This document shows positions 38,001 through 51,135 of a DNA stretch of 64,000 nt, in pieces. The notes below the pieces were generated by a model. That model saw only the letters and a list, made by a program, of their open reading frames with translations. It did no database searches and was not told where the DNA came from. Position numbers and translations under genes: made by a program. The stretch is from Hydractinia symbiolongicarpus (lineage: Eukaryota; Cnidaria; Hydrozoa; Anthoathecata; Hydractiniidae), in NCBI RefSeq assembly GCF_029227915.1, contig NC_079881.1, positions 1,612,001-1,676,000 of the forward strand. Direction: 5' to 3'. Each line of letters begins with the position of its first letter. Position 1 is the first letter of the stretch.

Positions 38001-38790
38001 TACTCACAGGGTACTTTCTTTGTATACATTCGACTATAAAGGCCAAGCCCGGGATTTACGGGAAATCGCGGGTTTTCTTTTGCCGGCGATTAAACCACTT
38101 TCATTAGGCGTCTCATCAAAAATGAAAACATTTCTGAAAACTACAAGTCTCATGCGTTTTAGTGGTGAAAAAATAATTTAAAAAATCGTTCGGGAAATGA
38201 GTTTACTCTCTGGGTACTTTCTTTGTATACTTTTGACTATACGGGCCGAGTCCAGGGTTTACGGGAAATGGCGGGTTTTCGTTTGCCGGCGATTAAACTC
38301 CTTTTATTCAGCGTCTCATCAAAAATGAAAACATTTTTGAAAACTGCAAGTCTCATGCGTTTTAATGGTGAAAAGATAATTTAAAAAATCATTTTGGAAA
38401 TGAGTTTACTCACAGGGTACTTTCTTTGTATACATTCGACTATACGGCCAAGCTCGGAATTTACGGGAAATCGCGGAATTTCGTTTGCCGGCGATTAAAC
38501 CACTTTCACTAAGCCTGTCATCAAAAATGAAAACATTTCTGAAAACTACAAGTCTCATGCGTTTTAGTGGTGAAAAAATAATTTAAAAAATCGTTCGGGA
38601 AATGAGTTTACTCCCTGGGTACTTTCTTTGTATACTTTTGACTATACGGGCCGAGTCGGAGATTTACGGGAAGTCGCGGGTTTTCGTTTGCCGGCGATTA
38701 AACTTCTTTTATTCAGCGTCTCATCAAAAATGAAAACATTTTTAAAAACTACAAGTCTCATGCGTTTTAGTGGTGAAATAATAATTTAAA
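35011..38790 (+). repeat. Irregular satellite stretch without clear higher-order period
   Basis: Type A and B units alternate but I cannot trace a consistent long period. Scattered private changes include TTATTCCGCGTCTTATC near 35,065, GGGCAGTGTCC near 36,826, TTTTTGATAAC near 37,321 and AGCCTGTCATC near 37,704 and 38,511. The last pair is about 807 bp apart and points to a local four-unit duplication. It contains no gene. Confidence 0.75.
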
Positions 38791-40830
38791 AAATCGTTCG
38801 GGAAATGAGTTTACTCCCAGGGTACTGTCTTTGTATACTTTTGACTATACGGGCCGAGTCCGGGATTTACGGGAAATCGCAGGTTTTCGTTTGCCGGCGA
38901 TTAAACTTCTTTTATTCAGCGTCTCATCAAAAATGAAAACATTTTTGTAAACTACAAGTCTCATGCGTTTTAAAGGTGAAAAAATAATTTAAAAAATCGT
39001 TCGGGAAATGAGTTTACTCCCTGGGTACTTTCTTTGTATACTTTTGACTATACGGGCCGAGTCCGGGGTTTACCGGAAATGGCGGGTTTTCGTTTGTCGG
39101 CGATTAAACTTCTTTTATTCAACGTCTCATCAAAAATGAAAACATTTTTGAAAACTACAAGTCTCATGCGTTTTAGTGGTGAAAAGATAATTTAAAAAAT
39201 CGTTTTGGAAATGAGCTTACTCACAGGGTACTTTCTTTGTATACATTCGACTATACGGGCCAAGCCCGGGATTTACGGGAAATCGCGGGTTTTCGTTTGC
39301 CGGCGATTAAACCACTTTCATTAGGCGTCTCATCAAAAATGAAAACATTTTTGAAAACTACAAGTCTCATGCGTTTTAGTGGTGAAAAGATAATTTAAAA
39401 AATCGTTTTGGAAATGAGTTTACTCACAGGGTACTTTCTTTGTATACATTCGACTATAAAGGCCAAGCCCGGGATTTACGGGAAATCGCGGGTTTTCTTT
39501 TGCCGGCGATTAAACCACTTTCATTAGGCGTCTCATCAAAAATGAAAACATTTCTGAAAACTACAAGTCTCATGCGTTTTAGTGGTGAAATAATAATTTA
39601 AAAAATCGTTCGGGAAATGAGTTTACTCCCAGGGTACTTTCTTTGTATACTTTTGACTATACGGGCCGAGTCCGGGATTTACGGGAAATCGCAGGTTTTC
39701 GTTTGCCGGCGATTAAACTTCTTTTATTCAGCGTCTCATCAAAAATGAAAACATTTTTGTAAACTACAAGTCTCATGCGTTTTAAAGGTGAAAAAATAAT
39801 TTAAAAAATCGTTCGGGAAATGAGTTTACTCCCAGGGTACTGTCTTTGTATACTTTTGACTATACGGGCCGAGTCCGGGATTTACGGGAAATCGCAGGTT
39901 TTCGTTTGCCGGCGATTAAACTTCTTTTATTCAGCGTCTCATCAAAAATGAAAACATTTTTGTAAACTACAAGTCTCATGCGTTTTAAAGGTGAAAAAAT
40001 AATTTAAAAAATCGTTCGGGAAATGAGTTTACTCCCTGGGTACTTTCTTTGTATACTTTTGACTATACGGGCCGAGTCCGGGGTTTACCGGAAATGGCGG
40101 GTTTTCGTTTGTCGGCGATTAAACTTCTTTTATTCAACGTCTCATCAAAAATGAAAACATTTTTGAAAACTACAAGTCTCATGCGTTTTAGTGGTGAAAA
40201 GATAATTTAAAAAATCGTTTTGGAAATGAGCTTACTCACAGGGTACTTTCTTTGTATACATTCGACTATACGGGCCAAGCCCGGGATTTACGGGAAATCG
40301 CGGGTTTTCGTTTGCCGGCGATTAAACCACTTTCATTAGGCGTCTCATCAAAAATGAAAACATTTTTGAAAACTACAAGTCTCATGCGTTTTAGTGGTGA
40401 AAAGATAATTTAAAAAATCGTTTTGGAAATGAGTTTACTCACAGGGTACTTTCTTTGTATACATTCGACTATAAAGGCCAAGCCCGGGATTTACGGGAAA
40501 TCGCGGGTTTTCTTTTGCCGGCGATTAAACCACTTTCATTAGGCGTCTCATCAAAAATGAAAACATTTCTGAAAACTACAAGTCTCATGCGTTTTAGTGG
40601 TGAAATAATAATTTAAAAAATCGTTCGGGAAATGAGTTTACTCCCAGGGTACTTTCTTTGTATACTTTTGACTATACGGGCCGAGTCCGGGATTTACGGG
40701 AAATCGCAGGTTTTCGTTTGCCGGCGATTAAACTTCTTTTATTCAGCGTCTCATCAAAAATGAAAACATTTTTGTAAACTACAAGTCTCATGCGTTTTAA
40801 AGGTGAAAAAATAATTTAAAAAATCGTTCG
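38790..40830 (+). repeat. Five-unit tandem duplication (1,015 bp x 2)
   Basis: The marker GGTACTGTC occurs at 38,821 and 39,836, and AATGAGCTTACTC near 39,211 and 40,226; both pairs are 1,015 bp apart. The joint at about 39,800 is a unit with GCGTTTTAAAGG on the left and CTCCCAGGGTACTGTC on the right, a hybrid of two classes. A third partial copy, with GTTTACCGG and TTTGTCGGCG, extends to about 41,030. Confidence 0.83.
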
Positions 40831-41179
40831 GGAAATGAGTTTACTCCCTGGGTACTTTCTTTGTATACTTTTGACTATACGGGCCGAGTCCGGGGTTTAC
40901 CGGAAATGGCGGTTTTTCGTTTGTCGGCGATTAAACTTCTTTTATTCAACGTCTCATCAAAAATGAAAACATTTTTGAAAACTACAAGTCTCATGCGTTT
41001 TAGTGGTGAAAAGATAATTTAAAAAATCGTTTTGGAAATGAGTTTACTCACAGGGTACTTTCTTTGTATACATTCGACTATACGGGCCAAGCCCGGGATT
41101 TACGGGAAAAATCGCGGGTTTTCGTTTGCCGGCGATTAAACCACTTTCATTAGGCGTCTCATCAAAAATGAAAACATTT

Positions 41180-43210
41180 TTGAAAACTACAAGTCTCATG
41201 GGCTTTAGTGGTGAAATAATAATTTAAAAAATCGTTCGGGAAATGAGTTTACCCCCTGGGTACTTTCTTTGTATACTTTTGACTATACGGGCCGAGTCCG
41301 GGGTTTACGGGAAATGGCGGGTTTTCGTTTGCCGGCGATTAAACTCCTTTTATTCAGCGTCTCATCAAAAATGAAAATGTTTTTGAAATCTACAAGTCTC
41401 ATGCGTTTTAGTGGTGAAAAGATAATTTAAAAAATCGTTTTGGAAATGAGATTACTCACAGGGTACTTTCTTTGTATACATTCGACTATACGGGCCAAGC
41501 CCGGGATGTACGGGAAATCGCGAGTTTTCGTTTGCCGGCGATTAAACCACTTTCATTAAGCGTCTCATCAAAAATGAAAACATTTCTGAAAACTACAAGT
41601 CTCATGCGTTTTAGTGGTTAAATAATAATATAAAAAATCGTTTTGGAAATGAGTTTACTCCCAGGGTACTTTCTTTGTATACTTTTGACTATACGGGCCG
41701 AGTCCGGGATTTACGGGAAATTGCGGGTTTTCGTTTACCGGCGATTAAACTTCTTTTATTCAGCGTCTCATCAAAAATGAAAACATTTTTGAAAACTACA
41801 AGTCTCATGCGTTTTAGTGGTGAAAAGATAATTTAAAAAATCGTTTTGGAAATGAGTTTACTCACAGGGTACTTTCTTTGTATACATTCGACTATAAAGG
41901 CCAAGCCCGGGATTTACGGGAAATCGCGGGTTTTCTTTTGCCGGCGATTAAACCACTTTCATTAGTCGTCTCATCAAAAATGAAAACATTTCTGAAAACT
42001 ACAAGTCTCGTGCGTTTTAGTGGTGAAAAATAATTTTAAAAATCGTTCGGGAAATGAGTTTACTCCCTGGGTACCTTCTTTGTATACTTTTGACTATACG
42101 GGCCGAATCCGGGATTTACGGGAAATTGCAGGTTTTCCTTTGCCGGCGATTAAACTTCTTTTATTCAGCGTCTCACAAAAAAAAAAACATTTTTGAAAAC
42201 TACAAGTCTTATGGGCTTTAGTGGTGAAATAATAATTTAAAAAATCGTTCGGGAAATGAGTTTACACCCTGGGTACTTTCTTTGTATACTTTTGACTATA
42301 CGGGCCGAGTCCGGGGTTTACGGGAAATGGCGGGTTTTCGTTTGCCGGCGATTAAACTCCTTTTATTCAGCGTCTCATCAAAAATGAAAATGTTTTTGAA
42401 ATCTACAAGTCTCATGCGTTTTAGTGGTAAAAAGATAATTTAAAAAATCGTTTTGGAAATGAGATTACTCACAGGGTACTTTCTTTGTATACATTCGACT
42501 ATACGGGCCAAGCCCGGGATGTACGGGAAATCGCGAGTTTTCGTTTGCCGGCGATTAAACCACTTTCATTAAGCGTCTCATCAAAAATGAAAACATTTCT
42601 GAAAACTACAAGTCTCATGCGTTTTAGTGGTTAAATAATAATATAAAAAATCGTTTTGGAAATGAGTTTACTCCCAGGGTACTTTCTTTGTATACTTTTG
42701 ACTATACGGGCCGAGTCCGGGATTTACGGGAAATCGCGGGTTTCCGTTTGCCCGCGATTAAACTTCTTTTATTCAGCGTCTCATCAAAAATGAAAACATT
42801 TTTGAAAACTACAAGTCTCATGCGTTTTAGTGGTGAAAAGATAATTTAAAAAATCGTTTTGGAAATGAGTTTACTCACACGGTACTTTCTTTGCATACAT
42901 TCGACTATAAAGGCCAAGCCCGGGATTTACGGGAAATCGCGGGTTTTCTTTTGCCGGCGATTAAACCACTTTCATTAGTCGTCTCATCAAAAATGAAAAC
43001 ATTTCTGAAAACTACAAGTCTCGTGCGTTTTAGTGGTGAAAAAATAATTTTAAAAATCGTTCGGGAAATGAGTTTACTCCCTGGGTACCTTCTTTGTATA
43101 CTTTTGACTATACGGGCCGAATCCGGGATTTACGGGAAATCGCAGGTTTTCCTTTGCCGGCGATTGAACTTCTTTTATTCAGCGTCTCATCAAAAATAAA
43201 AACATTTTTG
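41180..43210 (+). repeat. Five-unit tandem duplication (1,009 bp x 2)
   Basis: The marker ATGAAAATGTTTTTGAAATC occurs at about 41,375 and 42,384, and AATAATATAAAAAATCG at about 41,625 and 42,634. Five units would be 1,015 bp. The first copy contains AAAAATAATTTTAAAAATC near 42,024 and the second AAAAAATAATTTTAAAAATC near 43,039. A poly-A stretch at about 42,176-42,188 interrupts the usual CATCAAAAATG. Confidence 0.8.
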
Positions 43211-44735
43211 AAAACTACAAGTCTCATGGGTTTAATGGTGAAATAATAATTTAAAAAATCGTTCGGGAAATGAGTTTACTCCCTGGGTACTTTCTTTGTA
43301 TACTTTTGACTATACGGGCCGAGTCCGGGGTTTACGGGAAATGGCGGGTGTTCGTTTGCCGGCGATTAAACTCCTTTTATTCAGCGTCTCATCAAAAATG
43401 AAAACATTTTTGAAAACTACAAGTCTCATGCGTTTTAGTGGTGAAAAGATAATTTAAAAAATCGTTTTGGAAATGAGTTTACTCACAGGGTACTTTCTTT
43501 GTATACATTCGACTATACGGGCCAAGCCCGGGATTTACGGGAAATCGCGGGTTTTCGTTTGCCGGCGATTAAACCCCTTTCATTAGGCGTCTCATCAAAA
43601 ATGAAAACATTTTTGAAAACTACAAGACTCACGGGCTTTAGTGGTGAAATAATAGTTTAAAAAATCGTTCGGGAAATGAGTTTACTCCCTGGGTACTTTC
43701 TTTGTATACTTTTGACTATACGGGCCGAGTCCGGGGTTTACGGAAAATGGCGGGTTTTCGTTTGCCGGCGATTAAACTCCTTTTATTCAGCGTCTCATCA
43801 AAAATGAAAACATTTTTGAAAACTACAAGTCTCATGCGTTTTAGTGGTGAAAAGGTAATTTAAAAAGTCGTTTTGGAAATGAGTTTACTCACAGGGTACT
43901 TTCTTTGTATACATTCGACTATACGGGCCAAGCCCGGGATTTACGGGAAATCGCGGAATTTCTTTTGCCGGCGATTAAACCACTTTCACTAAGCGTCTCA
44001 TCAAAAATGAAAACATTTCTGAAAACTACAAGTCTCATGCGTTTTAGTGGTGAAAAAATAATTTAAAAAATCGTTCGGGAAAGGAGTTTACGCCCTGGGT
44101 ACTTTCTTTGTATACTTTTGACTATACGGGCCGAGTCATGCGTTTTAGTGGTGAAAAGATAATTTAAAAAATCGTTTTGGAAATAAGTTTACTCACAGGG
44201 TACTTTCTTTGTATACATTCGACTATAAAGGCCAAGCTCGGGATTTACGGGAAATCGCGGGTTTTCGTTTGCCGGCGATTAAACCACTTTCATTAGGCGT
44301 CTCATCAAAAATGAAAACATTTTTGAAAACTACAAGTCTCATGCGTTTTAGTGGTGAAAAGGTAATTTAAAAAGTCGTTTTGGAAATGAGTTTACTCACA
44401 GGGTACTTTCTTTGTATACATTCGACTATAAAGGCCAAGCCCGGGATTTACGGGAAATCGCGGAATTTCGTTTGCCGGCGATTAAACCACTTTCATTAGT
44501 CGTCTCATCAAAAATGAAAACATTTCTGAAAACTACAAGTCTCGTGCGTTTTAGTGGTGAAAAAATAATTTTAAAAATCGTTCGGGAAATGAGTTTACTC
44601 CCTGGGTACCTTCTTTGTATACTTTTGACTATACGGGCTGAATCCGGGATTTACGGGAAATCGCAGGTTTTCCTTTGCCGGCGATTAAACTTCTTTTATT
44701 CAGCGTCTCATCAAAAATAAAAACATTTTTGAAAA
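42000..44735 (+). repeat. 2,738-bp tandem duplication, copy 1 (13 units plus one half-unit)
   Basis: Landmarks recur at 2,738 bp: ATGAAAATGTTTTTG 42,384 to 45,122, TTTGCATACATTCG 42,890 to 45,628, ATGGGTTTAATGG about 43,226 to 45,964, and the half-unit junction 44,133 to 46,871. The length equals 13 x 203 + 101, less 2 bp. The left edge is approximate. Confidence 0.85.
44037..44137 (+). repeat. Half-unit 1 (101 bp), first in the window
   Basis: From ATGCGTTTTAGTGG to the next ATGCGTTTTAGTGG is only 101 bp. The unit jumps from GGCCGAGTC directly to ATGCGTTTTAG, skipping 102 bp that would hold the CGGG series, GCCGGCG, CGTCTC and the A-tract block. TC is shared at both sides of the joint, and AGTC occurs near both ends, suggesting a short-homology deletion. 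Inside it are two linked changes, AAAGGAGTTTACGCCC for AAATGAGTTTACTCCC. Confidence 0.93.
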
Positions 44736-47473
44736 CTACAAGTCTCGTGCGTTTTAGTGGTGAAAAAATAATTTTAAAAATCGTTCGGGAAATGAGTTTA
44801 CTCCCTGGGTACCTTCTTTGTATACTTTTGACTATACGGGCCGAATCCGGGATTTACGGGAAATTGCAGGTTTTCCTTTGCCGGCGATTAAACTTCTTTT
44901 ATTCAGCGTCTCACAAAAATAAAAACATTTTTGAAAACTACAAGTCTTATGGGCTTTAGTGGTGAAATAATAATTTAAAAAATCGTTCGGGAAATGAGTT
45001 TACACCCTGGGTACTTTCTTTGTATACTTTTGACTATACGGGCCGAGTCCGGGGTTTACGGGAAATGGCGGGTTTTCGTTTGCCGGCGATTAAACTCCTT
45101 TTATTCAGCGTCTCATCAAAAATGAAAATGTTTTTGAAATCTACAAGTCTCATGCGTTTTAGTGGTGAAAAGATAATTTAAAAAATCGTTTTGGAAATGA
45201 GATTACTCACAGGGTACTTTCTTTGTATACATTCGACTATACGGGCCAAGCCCGGGATGTACGGGAAATCGCGAGTTTTCGTTTGCCGGCGATTAAACCA
45301 CTTTCATTAAGCGTCTCATCAAAAATGAAAACATTTCTGAAAACTACAAGTCTCATGCGTTTTAGTGGTTAAATAATAATATAAAAAATCGTTTTGGAAA
45401 TGAGTTTACTCCCAGGGTACTTTCTTTGTATACTTTTGACTATACGGGCCGAGTCCGGGATTTACGGGAAATCGCGGGTTTTCGTTTGCCGGCGATTAAA
45501 CTTCTTTTATTCAGCGTCTCATCAAAAATGAAAACATTTTTGAAAACTACAAGTCTCATGCGTTTTAGTGGTGAAAAGATAATTTAAAAAATCGTTTTGG
45601 AAATGAGTTTACTCACACGGTACTTTCTTTGCATACATTCGACTATAAAGGCCAAGCCCGGGATTTACGGGAAATCGCGGGTTTTCTTTTGCCGGCGATT
45701 AAACCACTTTCATTAGTCGTCTCATCAAAAATGAAAACATTTCTGAAAACTACAAGTCTCGTGCGTTTTAGTGGTGAAAAAATAATTTTAAAAATCGTTC
45801 GGGAAATGAGTTTACTCCCTGGGTACCTTCTTTGTATACTTTTGACTATACGGGCCGAATCCGGGATTTACGGGAAATCGCAGGTTTTCCTTTGCCGGCG
45901 ATTGAACTTCTTTTATTCAGCGTCTCATCAAAAATAAAAACATTTTTGAAAACTACAAGTCTCATGGGTTTAATGGTGAAATAATAATTTAAAAAATCGT
46001 TCGGGAAATGAGTTTACTCCCTGGGTACTTTCTTTGTATACTTTTGACTATACGGGCCGAGTCCGGGGTTTACGGGAAATGGCGGGTGTTCATTTGCCGG
46101 CGATTAAACTCCTTTTATTCAGCGTCTCATCAAAAATGAAAACATTTTTGAAAACTACAAGTCTCATGCGTTTTAGTGGTGAAAAGATAATTTAAAAAAT
46201 CGTTTTGGAAATGAGTTTACTCACAGGGTACTTTCTTTGTATACATTCGACTATACGGGCCAAGCCCGGGATTTACGGGAAATCGCGGGTTTTCGTTTGC
46301 CGGCGAATAAACCCCTTTCATTAGGCGTCTCATCAAAAATGAAAACATTTTTGAAAACTACAAGACTCACGGGCTTTAGTGGTGAAATAATAGTTTAAAA
46401 AATCGTTCGGGAAATGAGTTTACTCCCTGGGTACTTTCTTTGTATACTTTTGACTATACGGGCCGTGTCCGGGGTTTACGGAAAATGGCGGGTTTTCGTT
46501 TGCCGGCGATTAAACTCCTTTTATTCAGCGTCTCATCAAAAATGAAAACATTTTTGAAAACTACAAGTCTCATGCGTTTTAGTGGTGAAAAGGTAATTTA
46601 AAAAGTCGTTTTGGAAATGAGTTTACTCACAGGGTACTTTCTTTGTATACATTCGACTATAAAGGCCAAGCTCGGGATTTACGGGAAATCGCGGGTTTTC
46701 GTTTGCCGGCGATTAAACCACTTTCATTAGGCGTCTCATCAAAAATGAAAACATTTTTGAAAACTACAAGTCTCATGCGTTTTAGTGGTGAAAAAATAAT
46801 TTAAAAAATCGTTCGGGAAAGGAGTTTACGCCCTGGGTACTTTCTTTGTATACTTTTGACTATACGGGCCGAGTCATGCGTTTTAGTGGTGAAAAGATAA
46901 TTTAAAAAATCGTTTTGGAAATAAGTTTACTCACAGGGTACTTTCTTTGTATACATTCGACTATAAAGGCCAAGCTCGGGATTTACGGGAAATCGCGGGT
47001 TTTCGTTTGCCGGCGATTAAACCACTTTCATTAGGCGTCTCATCAAAAATGAAAACATTTTTGAAAACTACAAGTCTCATGCGTTTTAGTGGTGAAAAGG
47101 TAATTTAAAAAGTCGTTTTGGAAATGAGTTTACTCACAGGGTACTTTCTTTGTATACATTCGACTATAAAGGCCAAGCCCGGGATTTACGGGAAATCGCG
47201 GAATTTCGTTTGCCGGCGATTAAACCACTTTCATTAGTCGTCTCATCAAAAATGAAAACATTTCTGAAAACTACAAGTCTCGTGCGTTTTAGTGGTGAAA
47301 AAATAATTTTAAAAATCGTTCGGGAAATGAGTTTACTCCCTGGGTACCTTCTTTGTATACTTTTGACTATACGGGCCGAATCCGGGATTTACGGGAAATC
47401 GCAGGTTTTTCTTTGCCGGCGATTAAACTTCTTTTATTCAGCGTCTCATCAAAAATAAAAACATTTTTGAAAA
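44736..47473 (+). repeat. 2,738-bp tandem duplication, copy 2
   Basis: The joint lies near 44,735, where a unit with AAAATAAAAACATTTTTG continues into CTCGTGCGTTTTAGTGG, so two unit classes are fused. At about 47,473 the sequence returns to the ATGGGTTTAATGG class, which is then repeated 1,522 bp after its previous copy (7 units plus a half). Confidence 0.83.
46775..46875 (+). repeat. Half-unit 2
   Basis: It lies 2,738 bp after half-unit 1 as part of the same tandem duplication. The unit before it has ATTTTTGAAAAC where most others have ATTTCTGAAAAC. Confidence 0.92.
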
Positions 47474-48295
47474 CTACAAGTCTCATGGGTTTAATGGTGA
47501 AATAATAATTTAAAAAATCGTTCGGGAAATGAGTTTACTCCCTGGGTACTTTCTTTGTATACTTTTGACTATACGGGCCGAGTCCGGGGTTTACGGGAAA
47601 TGGCGGGTGTTCGTTTGCCGGCGATTAAACTCCTTTTATTCAGCGTCTCATCAAAAATGAAAACATTTTTGAAAACTACAAGTCTCATGCGTTTTAGTGG
47701 TGAAAAGATAATTTAAAAAATCGTTTTGGAAATGAGTTTACTCACAGGGTACTTTCTTTGTATACATTCGACTATACGGGCCAAGCCCGGGATTTACGGG
47801 AAATCGCGGGTTTTCGTTTGCCGGCGATTAAACCCCTTTCATTAGGCGTCTCATCAAAAATGAAAACATTTTTGAAAACTACAAGACTCACGGGCTTTAG
47901 TGGTGAAATAATAGTTTAAAAAATCGTTCGGGAAATGAGTTTACTCCCTGGGTACTTTCTTTGTATACTTTTGACTATACGGGCCGAGTCTTGGGTTTAC
48001 GGAAAATGGCGGGTTTTCGTTTGCCGGCGATTAAACTCCTTTTATTCAGCGTCTCATCAAAAATGAAAACATTTTTGAAAACTACAAGTCTCATGCGTTT
48101 TAGTGGTGAAAAGGTAATTTAAAAAGTCGTTTTGGAAATGAGTTTACTCACAGGGTACTTTCTTTGTATACATTCGACTATACGGGCCAAGCCCGGGATT
48201 TACGGGAAATCGCGGAATTTCGTTTGCCGGCGATTAAACCACTTTCACTAAGCGTCTCATCAAAAATGAAAACATTTCTGAAAACTACAAGTCTC

Positions 48296-48396
48296 ATGCG
48301 TTTTAGTGGTGAAAAAATAATTTAAAAAATCGTTCGGGAAAGGAGTTTACGCCCTGGGTACTTTCTTTGTATTCTTTTGACTATACGGGCCGAGTC
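48296..48396 (+). repeat. Half-unit 3
   Basis: It carries the private GTATTCTTTTGAC and lies 1,521 bp after half-unit 2 (7 x 203 + 101, less one base). Confidence 0.92.
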
Positions 48397-48802
48397 ATGC
48401 GTTTTAGTGGTGAAAAGATAATTTAAAAAATCGTTTTGGAAATAAGTTTACTCACAGGGTACTTTCTTTGTATACATTCGACTATAAAGGCCAAGCTCGG
48501 GATTTACGGGAAATCGCGGGTTTTCGTTTGCCGGCGATTAAACCACTTTCATTAGGCGTCTCATCAAAAATGAAAACATTTTTGAAAACTACAAGTCTCA
48601 TGCGTTTTAGTGGTGAAAAGGTAATTTAAAAAGTCGTTTTGGAAATGAGTTAACTCACAGGGTACTTTCTTTGTATACATTCGACTATACGGGCCAAGCC
48701 CGGGATTTACGGGAAATCGCGGAATTTCGTTTGCCGGCGATTAAACCACTTTCACTAAGCGTCTCATCAAAAATGAAAACATTTCTGAAAACTACAAGTC
48801 TC

Positions 48803-48903
48803 ATGCGTTTTAGTGGTGAAAAAATAATTTAAAAAATCGTTCGGGAAAGGAGTTTACGCCCTTGGTACTTTCTTTGTAAACTTTTGACTATACGGGCCGA
48901 GTC
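48803..48903 (+). repeat. Half-unit 4
   Basis: It carries CGCCCTTGGTAC and GTAAACTTTTGAC and lies 507 bp after half-unit 3 (2 x 203 + 101). Confidence 0.92.
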
Positions 48904-50527
48904 ATGCGTTTTAGTGGTGAAAAGATAATTTAAAAAATCGTTTTGGAAATGAGTTTACTCACAGGGTACTTTCTTTGTATACATTCGACTATAAAGGTCA
49001 AGCTCGGGATTTACGGGAAATCGCGGAATTTCGTTTGCCGGCGATTAAACCACTTTCATTAGGCGTCTCATCAAAAATGAAAACATTTTTGAAAACTACA
49101 AGTCTCATGGGCTTTAGTGGTGAAATAATAATTTAAAAAATCGTTCGGGAAATGAGTTTACTCCCTGGGTACTTTCTTTGTATACTTTTGACTATACGGG
49201 CCGAGTCCGGGGTTTACGGGAAATGGCGGGTTTTCGTTTGCCGGCGATTAAACTCCTTTTATTCAGCGTCTCATCAAAAATGAAAATGTTTTTGAAATCT
49301 ACAAGTCTCATGCGTTTTAGTGGTGAAAAGATAATTTAAAAAATCGTTTTGGAAATGAGATTAATCACAGGGTACTTTCTTTGTATACATTCGACTATAC
49401 GGGCCAAGCCCGGGATGTACAGGAAATCGCGAGTTTTCGTTTGCCGGCGATTAAACCACTTTCATTAAGCGTCTCATCAAAAATGAAAACATTTCTGAAA
49501 ACTACAAGTCTCATGCGTTTTAGTGGTTAAATAATAATATAAAAAATCGTTTTGGAAATGAGTTTACTCCCAGGGTACTTTCTTTGTATACTTTTGACTA
49601 TACGGGCCGAGTCCGGGATTTACGGGAAATTGCGGGTTTTCGTTTGCCGGCGATTAAACTTCTTTTATTCAGCGTCTCATCAAAAATAAAAACATTTTTG
49701 AAAACTACAAGTCTTATGGGCTTTAGTGGTGAAATAATAATTTAAAAAATCGTTCGGGAAATGAGTTTACACCCTGGGTACTTTCTTTGTATACTTTTGA
49801 CTATACGGGCCGAGTCCGGGGTTTACGGGAAATGGCGGGTGTTCGTTTGCCGGCGATTAAACTCCTTTTATTCAGCGTCTCATCAAAAATGAAAACATTT
49901 TTGAAAACTACAAGTCTCATGCGTTTTAGTGGTGAAAAGATAATTTAAAAAATCGTTTTGGAAATGAGTTTACTCACAGGGTACTTTCTTTGTATACATT
50001 CGACTATACGGGCCAAGCCCGGGATTTACGGGAAATCGCGGGTTTTCGTTTGCCGGCGATTAAACCCCTTTCATTAGGCGTCTCATCAAAAATGAAAACA
50101 TTTTTGAAAACTACAAGACTCACGGGCTTTAGTGGTGAAATAATAGTTTAAAAAATCGTTCGGGAAATGAGTTTACTCCCTGGGTACTTTCTTTGTATAC
50201 TTTTGACTATACGGGCCGAGTCTTGGGTTTACGGAAAATGGCGGGTTTTCGTTTGCCGGCGATTAAACTCCTTTTATTCAGCGTCTCATCAAAAATGAAA
50301 ACATTTTTGAAAACTACAAGTCTCATGCGTTTTAGTGGTGAAAAGGTAATTTAAAAAGTCGTTTTGGAAATGAGTTTACTCACAGGGTACTTTCTTTGTA
50401 TACATTCGACTATACGGGCCAAGCCCGGGATTTACGGGAAATCGCGGAATTTCGTTTGCCGGCGATTAAACCACTTTCACTAAGCGTCTCATCAAAAATG
50501 AAAACATTTCTGAAAACTACAAGTCTC

Positions 50528-50628
50528 ATGCGTTTTAGTGGTGAAAAAATAATTTAAAAAATCGTTCGGGAAAGGAGTTTACGCCCTGGGTACTTTCTTT
50601 GTATTCTTTTGACTATACGGGCCGAGTC
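50528..50628 (+). repeat. Half-unit 5
   Basis: This is the copy of half-unit 3, 2,232 bp later, with the same GTATTCTTTTGAC. Confidence 0.92.
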
Positions 50629-51034
50629 ATGCGTTTTAGTGGTGAAAAGATAATTTAAAAAATCGTTTTGGAAATAAGTTTACTCACAGGGTACTTTCTT
50701 TGTATACATTCGACTATAAAGGCCAAGCTCGGGATTTACGGGAAATCGCGGGTTTTCGCTTGCCGGCGATTAAACCACTTTCATTAGGCGTCTCATCAAA
50801 AATGAAAACATTTTTGAAAACTACAAGTCTCATGCGTTTTAGTGGTGAAAAGGTAATTTAAAAAGTCGTTTTGGAAATGAGTTAACTCACAGGGTACTTT
50901 CTTTGTATACATTCGACTATACGGGCCAAGCCCGGGATTTACGGGAAATCGCGGAATTTCGTTTGCCGGCGATTAAACCACTTTCACTAAGCGTCTCATC
51001 AAAAATGAAAACATTTCTGAAAACTACAAGTCTC

Positions 51035-51135
51035 ATGCGTTTTAGTGGTGAAAAAATAATTTAAAAAATCGTTCGGGAAAGGAGTTTACGCCCTTGGTAC
51101 TTTCTTTGTAAACTTTTGACTATACGGGCCGAGTC
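51035..51135 (+). repeat. Half-unit 6
   Basis: This is the copy of half-unit 4, 2,232 bp later, with the same CTTGGTAC and GTAAAC. Confidence 0.92.

Larger units (their letters stand above)
47540..49771 (+). repeat. 2,232-bp tandem duplication, copy 1 (10 units plus two half-units)
   Basis: Private markers lie 2,232 bp apart: GAGTCTTGGG 47,991 to 50,223, GTATTCTTTTGAC about 48,370 to 50,602, GAGTTAACTCAC about 48,648 to 50,880 and GAGATTAATCAC about 49,358 to 51,590. The length is exactly 10 x 203 + 2 x 101. Confidence 0.87.

Noticed and set aside
42176-42190. Poly-A tail of a retroelement
   Set aside because: The 12-13 A run replaces CATCAAAAATGAAAAC in a normal satellite unit by small changes and has no inserted sequence beside it.
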